This document shows positions 7,965 through 15,479 of a stretch of DNA of 37,389 nucleotides, piece by piece. A program made the translations under genes and the position numbers. The notes under the pieces were generated by a model, which ran no database searches, was not told the DNA's origin, and was given only the letters and a program-made list of their open reading frames with translations. The stretch is from Bacillota bacterium. GTDB taxonomy: Bacteria > Bacillota > Clostridia > Lachnospirales > Lachnospiraceae. Where the stretch lies: NCBI GenBank assembly GCA_023437715.1, contig JAEZFK010000074.1:1-37389 (forward strand), in the 5' to 3' direction. Every line of letters starts with the position of its first letter. Positions within the stretch are counted from its first letter, which is position 1.

Positions 7965-8606
7965 ATGGGATATGTTTCTGATAACTTAAACCTGTTGTCT
8001 GATATTGCAAAATGTATTGCAATGCAATTCGGAGAAAACTGCGAAGTGGTTTTGCATGATCTAACCCTGCCCTATGAGCAGACAATCGTTGCGATCTGGA
8101 ACGGCCATGTAACCGGAAGAAAGGTAGGAGACGGAGGCACTAACGCCGGATTGGAGATTTTAAAGGGCTCGGCATCGCCGGATGACCAGTACAGCTACAT
8201 CAATACCGCGCCCAACGGCCGGATTTTACGGTCCTCCAGCAAGTACTTCCGGGATGAATACGGAAAAGTAAACGGGAGTATGTGCATCAATTTAGATATT
8301 ACAGATATGATAAAATGTGAAAACACCCTCAGGTATTTCACCAGCTCCGCCCCCTCCTCCCGTCCCCAGACCCCGGAACTGTTTGTAGGCAATATTGACG
8401 AGCTGCTGGAAATCATGATGAAAGAAGCGGTAAGCTCCACGGGAAAATCCGTGGAAAATCTTACAAAGGAGGAGAAAGTATCTGTTGTCCACAGTCTGGA
8501 TGATAAGGGATTTTTTCTGATAAAAAAGGCCGCAGAAAAGCTGGCCGACTTTTTAGGATTGTCCAGATACAGCATTTATAATTATCTGAACGAAAGCAAT
8601 TATTAA
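7965..8606 (+). CDS. YheO/DauR-type transcriptional regulator (PAS-like YheO domain plus HTH)
   Basis: This 213-residue DNA-binding protein has the two domains of the YheO family. The N-terminal PAS-like part (about residues 5-120) includes AKCIAMQFGENCEVVLHDL and NGSMCINLDITDM. The C-terminal helix-turn-helix (about 150-210) includes KGFFLIKKAAEKLADFLGLS followed by RYSIYNYLNE. In Pseudomonas the family member DauR represses D-arginine catabolism genes, which fits a regulator beside two D-amino-acid enzymes. It is transcribed divergently from the transporter / GH2 operon, and the shared intergenic region carries repeated operator-like elements. The ATG at 7965 is preceded by GAAAGGA at a slightly long spacing. 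The effector is unknown. A D-amino acid or a sugar derivative is possible. Confidence 0.85.
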   Translation: MGYVSDNLNLLSDIAKCIAMQFGENCEVVLHDLTLPYEQTIVAIWNGHVTGRKVGDGGTNAGLEILKGSASPDDQYSYINTAPNGRILRSSSKYFRDEYGKVNGSMCINLDITDMIKCENTLRYFTSSAPSSRPQTPELFVGNIDELLEIMMKEAVSSTGKSVENLTKEEKVSVVHSLDDKGFFLIKKAAEKLADFLGLSRYSIYNYLNESNY

Positions 8607-8612
8607 TTTAAA

Positions 8613-8646
8613 TTCTCCCCAAAGCCTGAAATTGGCTTGGGGAGAA
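8613..8646. terminator. Bidirectional terminator between the regulator gene and jetD
   Basis: TTCTCCCCAAAGCC (8613-8626) pairs with GGCTTGGGGAGAA (8634-8646), with one extra A. The stem lies between two convergent genes. The AT-rich run leaving the stem is better on the minus side (AATTTAAATTAATAA) than on the plus side, so it probably serves mainly the jet operon. Confidence 0.6.
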
Positions 8647-8675
8647 CGTCTGTGGGAAGATTCATCCGCAATTCT

Positions 8676-9878
8676 TTATTCTGTAAATAAAAAGCTTTCC
8701 TGCTCAATGCCGATTCCTGTTTCATAAATTACCGCAGCAAGGCTCCGCAAACAGGGCTCCTGTATCTTATCCCCATCAAGCATAGCTTTCAGCTTTTCCC
8801 GTTTTGGCTCTTCTATCGGATAACCATATTTTAAGTATCTTTCCCATGTGTCCACATCCATGTACAAGGGCTTAAGTCCAGAAAACATCTGGCTCCTGAT
8901 AAATTCAAAAATTCTGATTCCTCCGTAATCCAAATCTCCGGTGTGATAAAACTCCACCTCATCCCCTGAAAGAATCCGGGCCAATTCTCCAAGAACTTTT
9001 CTCTCACCGGGAGAAAAATATCCGTGAGAAAACAAAATAAGGGTTCCTTTTTCATAAGGAAACATCATGTAATTAGCCTTATTTTCTACGGTTATGATTT
9101 TCCTGATGCTTTGTTTCCCTGCTATGGAAACCTTTTTAAGAGTTTCACTGTTTAAAACCGCACCATAGGGAAACTGGGATAAATCAATCTCATGATCATC
9201 CAGCCTGACGACCAGATCTCCTTTTAAGGACAGTTCATCCCCATAATGATCCAGATAAATCTGAGCCAGAATCTCTGATTCCGTCATATTATCATCAATA
9301 ATGTCATAATACTTTTTGGCAACCGGCACCACACTTTTTTGAAGTTTTCTCTCAAAGATCTTGGAATCTCCTAAATATTGTTTGCTGAACACTCTTTTGT
9401 ACACGGATTCTTCTAATTTGTCAATTCCTAAATAACATTCAAAATTCAGTTTTCTGTTTTCGCAGTTGAATTCTTTCGGTTCCTTTCCTTTTCCTGCTTC
9501 CAGGCTCTTTAAAACCTCATCATAATAAGCCCGGATCCATGGTTTATGAATCTTTTTTACCTGCTCTTCTATGGCTTCCTTAATCTCTCTGATACGGTCT
9601 GATTTTGGAATTTTGCCTGCCCTTTGATAAAGCTCTCTCATATTGCCGAGAGAATAATTCACCTTATAGATATCCGATCTCCCGTTTGTCAGCTTAGGCT
9701 CACACCATATAAGCCCCGCACTTTCTAATTCCATAGCCTGCTTTAACAAATTCTGTTTTCCAACCGCATCCAGATGCTCCTGCTGAATCCCAAAACTTCT
9801 ATTTCCTTTTGCATTCTCATGCCAATCCACAGTGCTGTTTTCTATTTCACCAATGATCAGATCAATCAGCGTCTTCAT
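8676..9878 (-). CDS. jetD: Wadjet defence protein JetD (DUF3322/DUF2220, TOPRIM-type nuclease subunit)
   Basis: This 400-residue protein is the expected nuclease subunit of the Wadjet complex, which cuts small circular DNA such as plasmids after SMC-driven extrusion. The C-terminal half has a TOPRIM-like fold. E265 in IITVENKANY and the DxD pair D315/D317 in YHTGDLDYGGIRIFEFIR are in the positions of the metal-binding acidic residues. The N-terminal half has the helical arm (winged-helix-like start, charged helices around 85-135). The ATG at 9878 has AGGAGGAG just upstream and overlaps jetC by 17 bases. Base composition is clearly lower in GC than jetC: my hand count for 9241-9480 is 81 of 240 G+C. 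All catalytic residues that I can identify are intact. Confidence 0.92.
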   Translation of the reverse strand: MKTLIDLIIGEIENSTVDWHENAKGNRSFGIQQEHLDAVGKQNLLKQAMELESAGLIWCEPKLTNGRSDIYKVNYSLGNMRELYQRAGKIPKSDRIREIKEAIEEQVKKIHKPWIRAYYDEVLKSLEAGKGKEPKEFNCENRKLNFECYLGIDKLEESVYKRVFSKQYLGDSKIFERKLQKSVVPVAKKYYDIIDDNMTESEILAQIYLDHYGDELSLKGDLVVRLDDHEIDLSQFPYGAVLNSETLKKVSIAGKQSIRKIITVENKANYMMFPYEKGTLILFSHGYFSPGERKVLGELARILSGDEVEFYHTGDLDYGGIRIFEFIRSQMFSGLKPLYMDVDTWERYLKYGYPIEEPKREKLKAMLDGDKIQEPCLRSLAAVIYETGIGIEQESFLFTE

Positions 9879-12800
9879 CTATCTCCTCCTGGTCCAGCTC
9901 CCGCATCAGCTCCGGGAAACCTTCTCTTTCAAATTCCTGAATGGATATGGATTTTTTATTTGGATTGGCAAACACAAAGGTCTTGTCCACGTTTTCCACA
10001 TAGTTCTGTATCTTGTCATTGGTGGCGCTGATAATGGCCTGAAAGCCCAGCCCTCGGATCAGTTCAATGCAGCTTGCCACCTTTTCCGCATCCATTTTGG
10101 AAAAGGCTTCGTCAAGAACTACCAGACGCAGGGTGGGATTTCTCCGTATCTTGGGAGAGAGGCTGATCCGGTAAGCCTGGGCAAAGCTGGCAAGCAGGGC
10201 CACATAAAGGGGGTTTTGCCCCTCACCTCCGGAATTCTTCTTGATCATCTTGCTCAAACGGATCTTAATGACCTCGTCTTCATTCTGAATGATCTGCTGC
10301 ATGTCAAAGGATAAATAAGTCCGGTAATCCGCATACTTATCCATGTTCCGCTTGGCCTCCTCCATCTGCTCCGCCGTAGCGTTTTCCGGCGGGATGAAGA
10401 TGTTTATTAAGTCATTGATTATTTCCCCGTACTGGTTCTCATGCTCCATGGTGAATAGGTTCATCTGGTTATCCAGGGAATCGGTAAGATGGGAGGGATT
10501 AACCTCCAGGGAATCATCCATGAACATGTCATAATATCTCCCATCCGATCCCTTATTTCTCCCAATGACAAACTGGTACTTATCCTTGCCGAAATCCAGC
10601 TTGCTGATGATCTTATTCAGCTCATCCTTTCGCAAAAGAGCATCCCTTATGGCACTTCGGATCTTGAACATGAAATCATCCTTAAAATGAAGGACAGCGG
10701 ACTTTGCCTGCTCGGCGGCCATCTTTTTATATTCCTCCAGGCTGTTGCACTCCATGACTTCAAGAAGTCGGTCGTATTCCCCGTTATCCTTTTTCGTCAG
10801 GGAAAAATTCCGGTTAGGATATTTTCTCGCATAATCACCTCTGGCACCTACAAGGATCTGGAATGCCTGGTCACGGGCTTCCTCCGCCTCTTTGCATTTT
10901 CCCAAGAATTTATTCTTCAGCTGGTCGTACCGGCGGGCTTCCCTGCTTTCCAAAAATTCTTTTACCTTGTTTTCCAGCTCTTCCTCCGGTTCGAATTCCC
11001 GTTCTTTTGAAACCAATTCCTCCTGCAGCTGCAAAGCTTCCGCACGAAACTTGTCGATATCGTTGCTGATATTAAAGACCAGCTTATCCACTGCCCTCTG
11101 CTCTTCTCTTTTTCTTTCGCAGAGCTGCAGGACAGCTTCTCTTTCCTTCACCCACTCCTCTACATCCTGGGCTTTCAGCTTTTCCAGCTTCTGTTCCAGA
11201 CGCCGGATCTCTTTTTCCTTTTCCTTAAGGGCCGCCATATCCTGCTGCCACTCTAAATAAACGCCGGTATCTCCGCTTAAGCTCTCCAGGGACAGAATCC
11301 GGTCACATTCCTTTAAAATCTGTTCCTGAGGCTTTTTCTCCGCTTCCATGGAAGATAAGTTCTTTTCCAGAAGCTGGATTCTTCTCCTGACGCTGTCCTT
11401 ACCGATATAGGCAAATTTGGTGTAATTGTCGGGATTCATGTGCTGCAGGCGGAAAGTATGGTACAGCATGCAGTCTGGAGTCACGCCTATGCGGCAGCGG
11501 CGCAGTTCTTCCAAGGTCCGGCACTTGACTACCTTACCCAGAAGCAGGTCAATGTAGGGCTGTAAATACGGTTCCCGCACAATGACCTCTTCTCCAAGGC
11601 CGCCTTTCACCACTTCATAGGAATTCTGCCCCACCCTTTCCGTATCCAGGACCGCCACATTGTAATATTCCGCCTTGTCCAGTTCCCCATAAACAGCCAT
11701 GGCCGCTTCTGCATAGGCCGGGGCCACCACCAGGGACAGCTTGTTATTGCCCAGATATCCTTCTACCGCATTTCTCCAGGTTTCGTCCCTGATGTCCAGA
11801 AGATCTGCAAGCACATGGACCTCCACCGCCTTGCCGGTTTCCTCCAAAAGCCGCTGCTGGATCCTGGATCTGGCCCGTTCCAGATACTTTGGGTACGCCT
11901 TGCTTCCGGCTTTCAGCTGGGCCAGCTCTTCATTTGTCTGGCGCTCCCTTTTCCGGATATCCCGGAGGACTCCTTCCGCCTCTTTCTTGGCATCTTCCGT
12001 CTCTTTGCGCATTTCGGCAATGGACCGTTTCAGGCGGTTCAGCTTTTCCTCATTAATGGTATTCTTTTCAAATTCTTCTATGTCCCATATGGTCTGGTTG
12101 GAGGTGGCCTCCTCATCAATCCATTCCTTTAACCGCTCCCCTGTCTGGGACCATCTGGCAGAGCTTTTATTTAAATGGGTTAATAATTCCCTTGCCGAGT
12201 CCAGCTGGTTTTTCAAATCCTCATAGCCGGTGGAAGAAATCCGTCGGAGCAGCTCATTTCCCTGAAGAGTCAAATCCTCCAGCTGCCTTTCTAAAGCTGC
12301 CTTTTGATCCTCCTGCCGGTTCAAATCTTCCCTTGCAAGCTTGGTCTTACCTGTCAACGCCTGAATCCTGGCCTGATAATCCAGAATTTCCATCTTGCGG
12401 AAGAAATACATATTTTGGTCTATCTCTTCTTCCTTTTCCCGGAAAGCGGAGAACTTTTCTTTCATTTTCTTTAAGTAATCAATCTCAACCGCGGTATCCT
12501 CGATCTTTTTCCGCATCCGCCCGTACTGCATGACGCTTTCCTGCATATCCTCAATATGAATGTCCTGCTCCATGCAGATGTATTCCTTTACAAAATCCTC
12601 CAGCTTAATATTCATGCGGAAAGGAATGGCGCGTTTGAACAGAAGAGGGAACTTTTCCGAATCAAGGCCGCCTAAGTATACATCATACAGCTGTCTGCGG
12701 AACCGCTCGTTATGGGAGGTTGCAAAATAATCGTCTTTGGAGTAGGTGGACTGCAAACAGGCGGAGACCTCGTGAGTGGTCATGGTCCTGGAACCGGTGC

Positions 12801-13242
12801 GGTAGCCGTTTTCCCAGAGAGGGCCCTTGTGCCAGAAGAATTTCCTGGTTATTTCATTGGTGGCCGTCTCCACATCAAAGACGATTCCAATGCACTGGCA
12901 TTCCCCGGTATCCGTCCGTTTCAGCTCCAGCACAATGGTGGTGGAAAAATTCTGGTTCCTTAAATAGGCGAATTCATTGTTTTCACCGATATTCACCATG
13001 CCCCGCAGATATTCGATTAAGTTCCTGTCCGAATCATCGGCCGCAGCCTTGTTAAAGAATCCCCGGCCGTCGGTGTTGGCGTAAAGGAGAATCTGCATGG
13101 CATCAATGACCGTAGACTTTCCGCTGCCGGAATGCCCGGTAAAGAAATTGATTTCCTGGTGAAAGGACAAGGTCTTTTTGCTGATATAATGCCAGTTGTT
13201 AAGGAGTATCCGGGACAGGGCTTCAAATTTCTGATTCGTCAT
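9862..13242 (-). CDS. jetC: Wadjet defence protein JetC (SMC/MukB-like ATPase)
   Basis: This protein of about 1126 residues is the motor subunit that loads on DNA and extrudes loops. Walker A is GHSGSGKST (about residues 36-44). Long charged coiled-coil stretches follow (about 230-420 and 590-800), with a hinge-like globular part between them (about 450-580). The C-terminal head has the signature NSGGEGQNPLYVALL (about 1003) and Walker B LRLVVLDEAF (about 1045). An in-frame TTG at 13263 and an ATG at 13248 are possible starts. I prefer the ATG at 13242, because AAGGAG then has nine bases of spacing. The ribosome site lies inside the acid-rich tail of jetB, which it overlaps by 20 bases. COG4913/SbcC-type annotation is expected. 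Confidence 0.93.
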   Translation of the reverse strand: MTNQKFEALSRILLNNWHYISKKTLSFHQEINFFTGHSGSGKSTVIDAMQILLYANTDGRGFFNKAAADDSDRNLIEYLRGMVNIGENNEFAYLRNQNFSTTIVLELKRTDTGECQCIGIVFDVETATNEITRKFFWHKGPLWENGYRTGSRTMTTHEVSACLQSTYSKDDYFATSHNERFRRQLYDVYLGGLDSEKFPLLFKRAIPFRMNIKLEDFVKEYICMEQDIHIEDMQESVMQYGRMRKKIEDTAVEIDYLKKMKEKFSAFREKEEEIDQNMYFFRKMEILDYQARIQALTGKTKLAREDLNRQEDQKAALERQLEDLTLQGNELLRRISSTGYEDLKNQLDSARELLTHLNKSSARWSQTGERLKEWIDEEATSNQTIWDIEEFEKNTINEEKLNRLKRSIAEMRKETEDAKKEAEGVLRDIRKRERQTNEELAQLKAGSKAYPKYLERARSRIQQRLLEETGKAVEVHVLADLLDIRDETWRNAVEGYLGNNKLSLVVAPAYAEAAMAVYGELDKAEYYNVAVLDTERVGQNSYEVVKGGLGEEVIVREPYLQPYIDLLLGKVVKCRTLEELRRCRIGVTPDCMLYHTFRLQHMNPDNYTKFAYIGKDSVRRRIQLLEKNLSSMEAEKKPQEQILKECDRILSLESLSGDTGVYLEWQQDMAALKEKEKEIRRLEQKLEKLKAQDVEEWVKEREAVLQLCERKREEQRAVDKLVFNISNDIDKFRAEALQLQEELVSKEREFEPEEELENKVKEFLESREARRYDQLKNKFLGKCKEAEEARDQAFQILVGARGDYARKYPNRNFSLTKKDNGEYDRLLEVMECNSLEEYKKMAAEQAKSAVLHFKDDFMFKIRSAIRDALLRKDELNKIISKLDFGKDKYQFVIGRNKGSDGRYYDMFMDDSLEVNPSHLTDSLDNQMNLFTMEHENQYGEIINDLINIFIPPENATAEQMEEAKRNMDKYADYRTYLSFDMQQIIQNEDEVIKIRLSKMIKKNSGGEGQNPLYVALLASFAQAYRISLSPKIRRNPTLRLVVLDEAFSKMDAEKVASCIELIRGLGFQAIISATNDKIQNYVENVDKTFVFANPNKKSISIQEFEREGFPELMRELDQEEIDEDAD

Positions 13243-13873
13243 CTTCATCGTCTCCTTCTCCAAATGCTTCCAACAGGGCTCTCACATCATCCCCAAAGAG
13301 CACCACATTGATACAGGGGTAAATGATCATGCGGCTGTCTCCGTCTAAATCCTCTAAGATATCCAGAGGTTCCAGGATCTGATACTTTTTTAACAATGTG
13401 ACTGCCCGCCGGATTTCCGTAGGCGCCGGCTGCTTCTTGAATAAACGGTAATTCCCCAGCTTTTCATGGATTTCGCTTAAGGTGGTATAAATGTTTACGC
13501 TGGTGGAAACCGCCGCCATCTGTTCATCATAGATCAGCTTTAAAACCAGCAGATAAAGGGTTGCCAGCTTTGGAAGCTTTTCTCCCACCGTACTCTCTCC
13601 CTGGATATAAATAAGGCCCAGCTGGCTGTTTTCTAAAACCTCCACTCCGCTGACGGCTAAATAGGCCCGGATAAATTCCAGATGCTTGTTGCAGATTTTA
13701 AATTCCGGGTTATAGGCAAACCGTCGGTCCCGTTTGTCGAATTTGTGCTCCAGGACAAAGGTCTGCTGGAGAAGAAGCCGTAAAGCCATCCGGACCTCTT
13801 CCTTTTCCCCCTGCCCCAGCCCGTCATAATATGGAATCCGGCTGATAATGCCGGCACTTTCTTCATAGGTCAT
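13223..13873 (-). CDS. jetB: Wadjet defence protein JetB (DUF4194, MukE-like)
   Basis: This 216-residue protein is the small winged-helix subunit that bridges JetC and JetA, comparable to MukE/MksE. Visible features are the N-terminal helix TYEESAGIISRIPYYDG, the segment RMALRLLLQQTFVLEHK-like at about 27-43, a central wing with FKKQPAPTEIRRAVTLLKKY, the strand MIIYPCINVVLFGDD and a very acidic tail GEGDDEDDESEI. The start has GGAGG eight bases upstream and overlaps the jetA stop as ATGA. Identification rests on the context as well as the sequence, since DUF4194 proteins diverge strongly. Confidence 0.9.
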   Translation of the reverse strand: MTYEESAGIISRIPYYDGLGQGEKEEVRMALRLLLQQTFVLEHKFDKRDRRFAYNPEFKICNKHLEFIRAYLAVSGVEVLENSQLGLIYIQGESTVGEKLPKLATLYLLVLKLIYDEQMAAVSTSVNIYTTLSEIHEKLGNYRLFKKQPAPTEIRRAVTLLKKYQILEPLDILEDLDGDSRMIIYPCINVVLFGDDVRALLEAFGEGDDEDDESEI

Positions 13874-15246
13874 GATTCTTTCCTCCTTACAAATACCAGC
13901 TTTGGATAGCGGTATCTGCCGTTGTCAATCAGCTCTGCTTCCTCATTCTCCACCTGATACAGGCTCTTCCTTCTGGTGGAGTAATCATAGGCCAGAATCA
14001 GCTTTTCAAACTCATCGTGAGAACGGACCGTATCTTCCTTTACCTCCATACGGCCATTTTCCATGTGAGCCTCAATGTAGCTTTCGATTTCCTTTCTGCT
14101 GTAACGGCTTTTTAAACGGTTTAAATCCAGAATCTCCTCTATGGTAAGCTCCGCAGGCTCCTCCTCAGGCATTAAATTCTCCTTAAAGCCTGATCTGGCC
14201 TTTCTTTTCTTATAGAGAGACTTTTCTGAAAGAATGGATATCTGGGATAAATTCATCCGGTTTCCCACTTCTTTCACGGCCTCCTCCTGGTCCTCTGTCT
14301 CTGACAGATGGTTTAAAAGCCTGATGACAAGGCCTTTCATGTTGTCCTCCTGATTTAACAGATAGTTAAGCCGTGTGACCGTAGCGCGTATATACCGGGA
14401 ATGCTCCCTGTCCATGTTGGCAATGCGGTGCTCGATATCGTCAAAGCCCCTTTCGATCTGGTCCAGCTTTTCCACGATATCTTCTGCCGTCACCTTCCGG
14501 CCGCTGCGGCGGCTCATCTGTTCCATCCACTCCCCATCCTCACGCATGGAGCTGATCCACCGCTTGATGTCGTTTTTATAAAGATAGAAATTGTCCGAGG
14601 TTTTTAAAACGTGGTACTTCTTTTTTACGATTTCCTCCACATACCCTTCCAAATGCTCCTTTAACAGCCCGCCGTATGATTTCTGCTCCAAAAGGCTTGA
14701 AAAGAACTTGTCCATGTTATGAAGCATGTCCTGAAGGGTCTTGTTGAGCCGCTTTGTATTGATATAGGCCGTGTTTAACAGGCTTACACTGGCCCTGGGA
14801 TCATTTTTTAAGGAAAACAGGATGGCGTAGACATTCTGTATATAAATCTGGGTCTCGTCCTCTTCGTCGCTTGCAAGCTTAAAAAACGCCTCAATCATGA
14901 CGGCGGAATAATCGGGAATCACGATATGGACCGCCATGGAGGCATAATCATCCACCTTTCTGAGCCAGCCCGCTTTTAAAAGCCAGTTTAACACTCTGGG
15001 AGCCGGAGGCTGAAGAGTGTCCGCCTCGTCCTCCAGTTCATCCTGCCAGATGACCAGCCGCTTTGCGGTGAAATACTCCTCCAGGATCTGAAGGCATACC
15101 TCACGGCTTAGAAAGTAGTTGCTGTATTCGTATTCTTCATTGATCTTTAACAGCGCTTCTATGTAGGTAGACCGGTTCACGGAACGGAACAAGCCCCAGA
15201 ATCGGTCCGGTATTTCGTTCATCAATATCATTGGTTTCTGCTTCAT
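13870..15246 (-). CDS. jetA: Wadjet defence protein JetA (kleisin/MukF-like)
   Basis: This 458-residue protein is the kleisin-like subunit of the complex. The N-terminus NEIPDRFWGLFRSVNRSTYI matches the JetA group typical of clostridial Wadjet loci (the DUF5716-like group, which I would place in type II, though I cannot check this). A winged-helix region (about 20-120) is followed by helices and coiled coil (about 215-330) and a second winged-helix-like region toward the C-terminus. The first ATG (15246) has AGGAG directly abutting it, which is too close for good initiation. In-frame ATGs at 15231 and 15222 are alternatives, but neither has an obviously better site. It is the first gene of the four-gene operon and is preceded by a promoter and a leader hairpin. 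Confidence 0.88.
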   Translation of the reverse strand: MKQKPMILMNEIPDRFWGLFRSVNRSTYIEALLKINEEYEYSNYFLSREVCLQILEEYFTAKRLVIWQDELEDEADTLQPPAPRVLNWLLKAGWLRKVDDYASMAVHIVIPDYSAVMIEAFFKLASDEEDETQIYIQNVYAILFSLKNDPRASVSLLNTAYINTKRLNKTLQDMLHNMDKFFSSLLEQKSYGGLLKEHLEGYVEEIVKKKYHVLKTSDNFYLYKNDIKRWISSMREDGEWMEQMSRRSGRKVTAEDIVEKLDQIERGFDDIEHRIANMDREHSRYIRATVTRLNYLLNQEDNMKGLVIRLLNHLSETEDQEEAVKEVGNRMNLSQISILSEKSLYKKRKARSGFKENLMPEEEPAELTIEEILDLNRLKSRYSRKEIESYIEAHMENGRMEVKEDTVRSHDEFEKLILAYDYSTRRKSLYQVENEEAELIDNGRYRYPKLVFVRRKES

Positions 15247-15280
15247 CTCCTGTTAAATGATAAAAGCACACAGAAAGAAA

Positions 15281-15306
15281 CGGCTATCACCAGTTCATGA
15301 CAGCCG
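15281..15306 (-). promoter_or_regulatory. Terminator-like hairpin in the jetABCD leader (candidate attenuator)
   Basis: On the minus strand CGGCTGTCA (15306-15298) pairs with TGATAGCCG (15289-15281) through a short loop, with one G-U pair. It is followed by TTTCTTTCTG. It lies downstream of the promoter at 15361-15389 and about 35 bases before jetA, so it would interrupt the operon message unless prevented from forming. A nine-codon reading frame ends inside the first arm. Confidence 0.45.
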
Positions 15307-15360
15307 ATTGATTTTCATTTCCATATGCTTTTCTTATTGATACAAGGCTTCTGTTCTTCT

Positions 15361-15389
15361 ATTATACCAAAAAAAGGAACTTCTTACAA
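15361..15389 (-). promoter_or_regulatory. SigA-type promoter of jetABCD
   Basis: The minus strand has TTGTAA (15389-15384), a 17-base spacer and TATAAT (15366-15361). The start point would be near 15354, leaving a leader of about 108 bases before jetA. It sits downstream of the ftsH terminator, so the defence operon has its own transcription unit. Confidence 0.65.
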
Positions 15390-15423
15390 CAAAATTATGC
15401 GGATGGACAAAACGCAATAAAGC

Positions 15424-15463
15424 AAAACGGCCGCCCGCAGAATTTCCGCAGGACAGCCGTTTT
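15424..15463 (-). terminator. Intrinsic terminator of ftsH
   Basis: AAAACGGC at 15424-15431 pairs with GCCGTTTT at 15456-15463, and the interior CCTGCGG/CTGCGGG segment also pairs through an AAAT loop. The minus-strand RNA then continues GCTTTATTGCGTTTTG. It lies 17 bases after the ftsH stop codon. Confidence 0.75.
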
Positions 15464-15479
15464 ATGAGCCTTTACGCCT

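Noticed and set aside
9832..10314. Plus-strand open frame of 160 codons and other long frames opposite jetC, ftsH and infB.
   Set aside because: They are antisense shadows of well-identified genes and show no domain or ribosome site.
15281..15306. Reading the hairpin before jetA as a second ftsH terminator.
   Set aside because: A stronger ftsH terminator (15424-15463) and a promoter (15361-15389) lie between it and ftsH, so it belongs to the jet leader.
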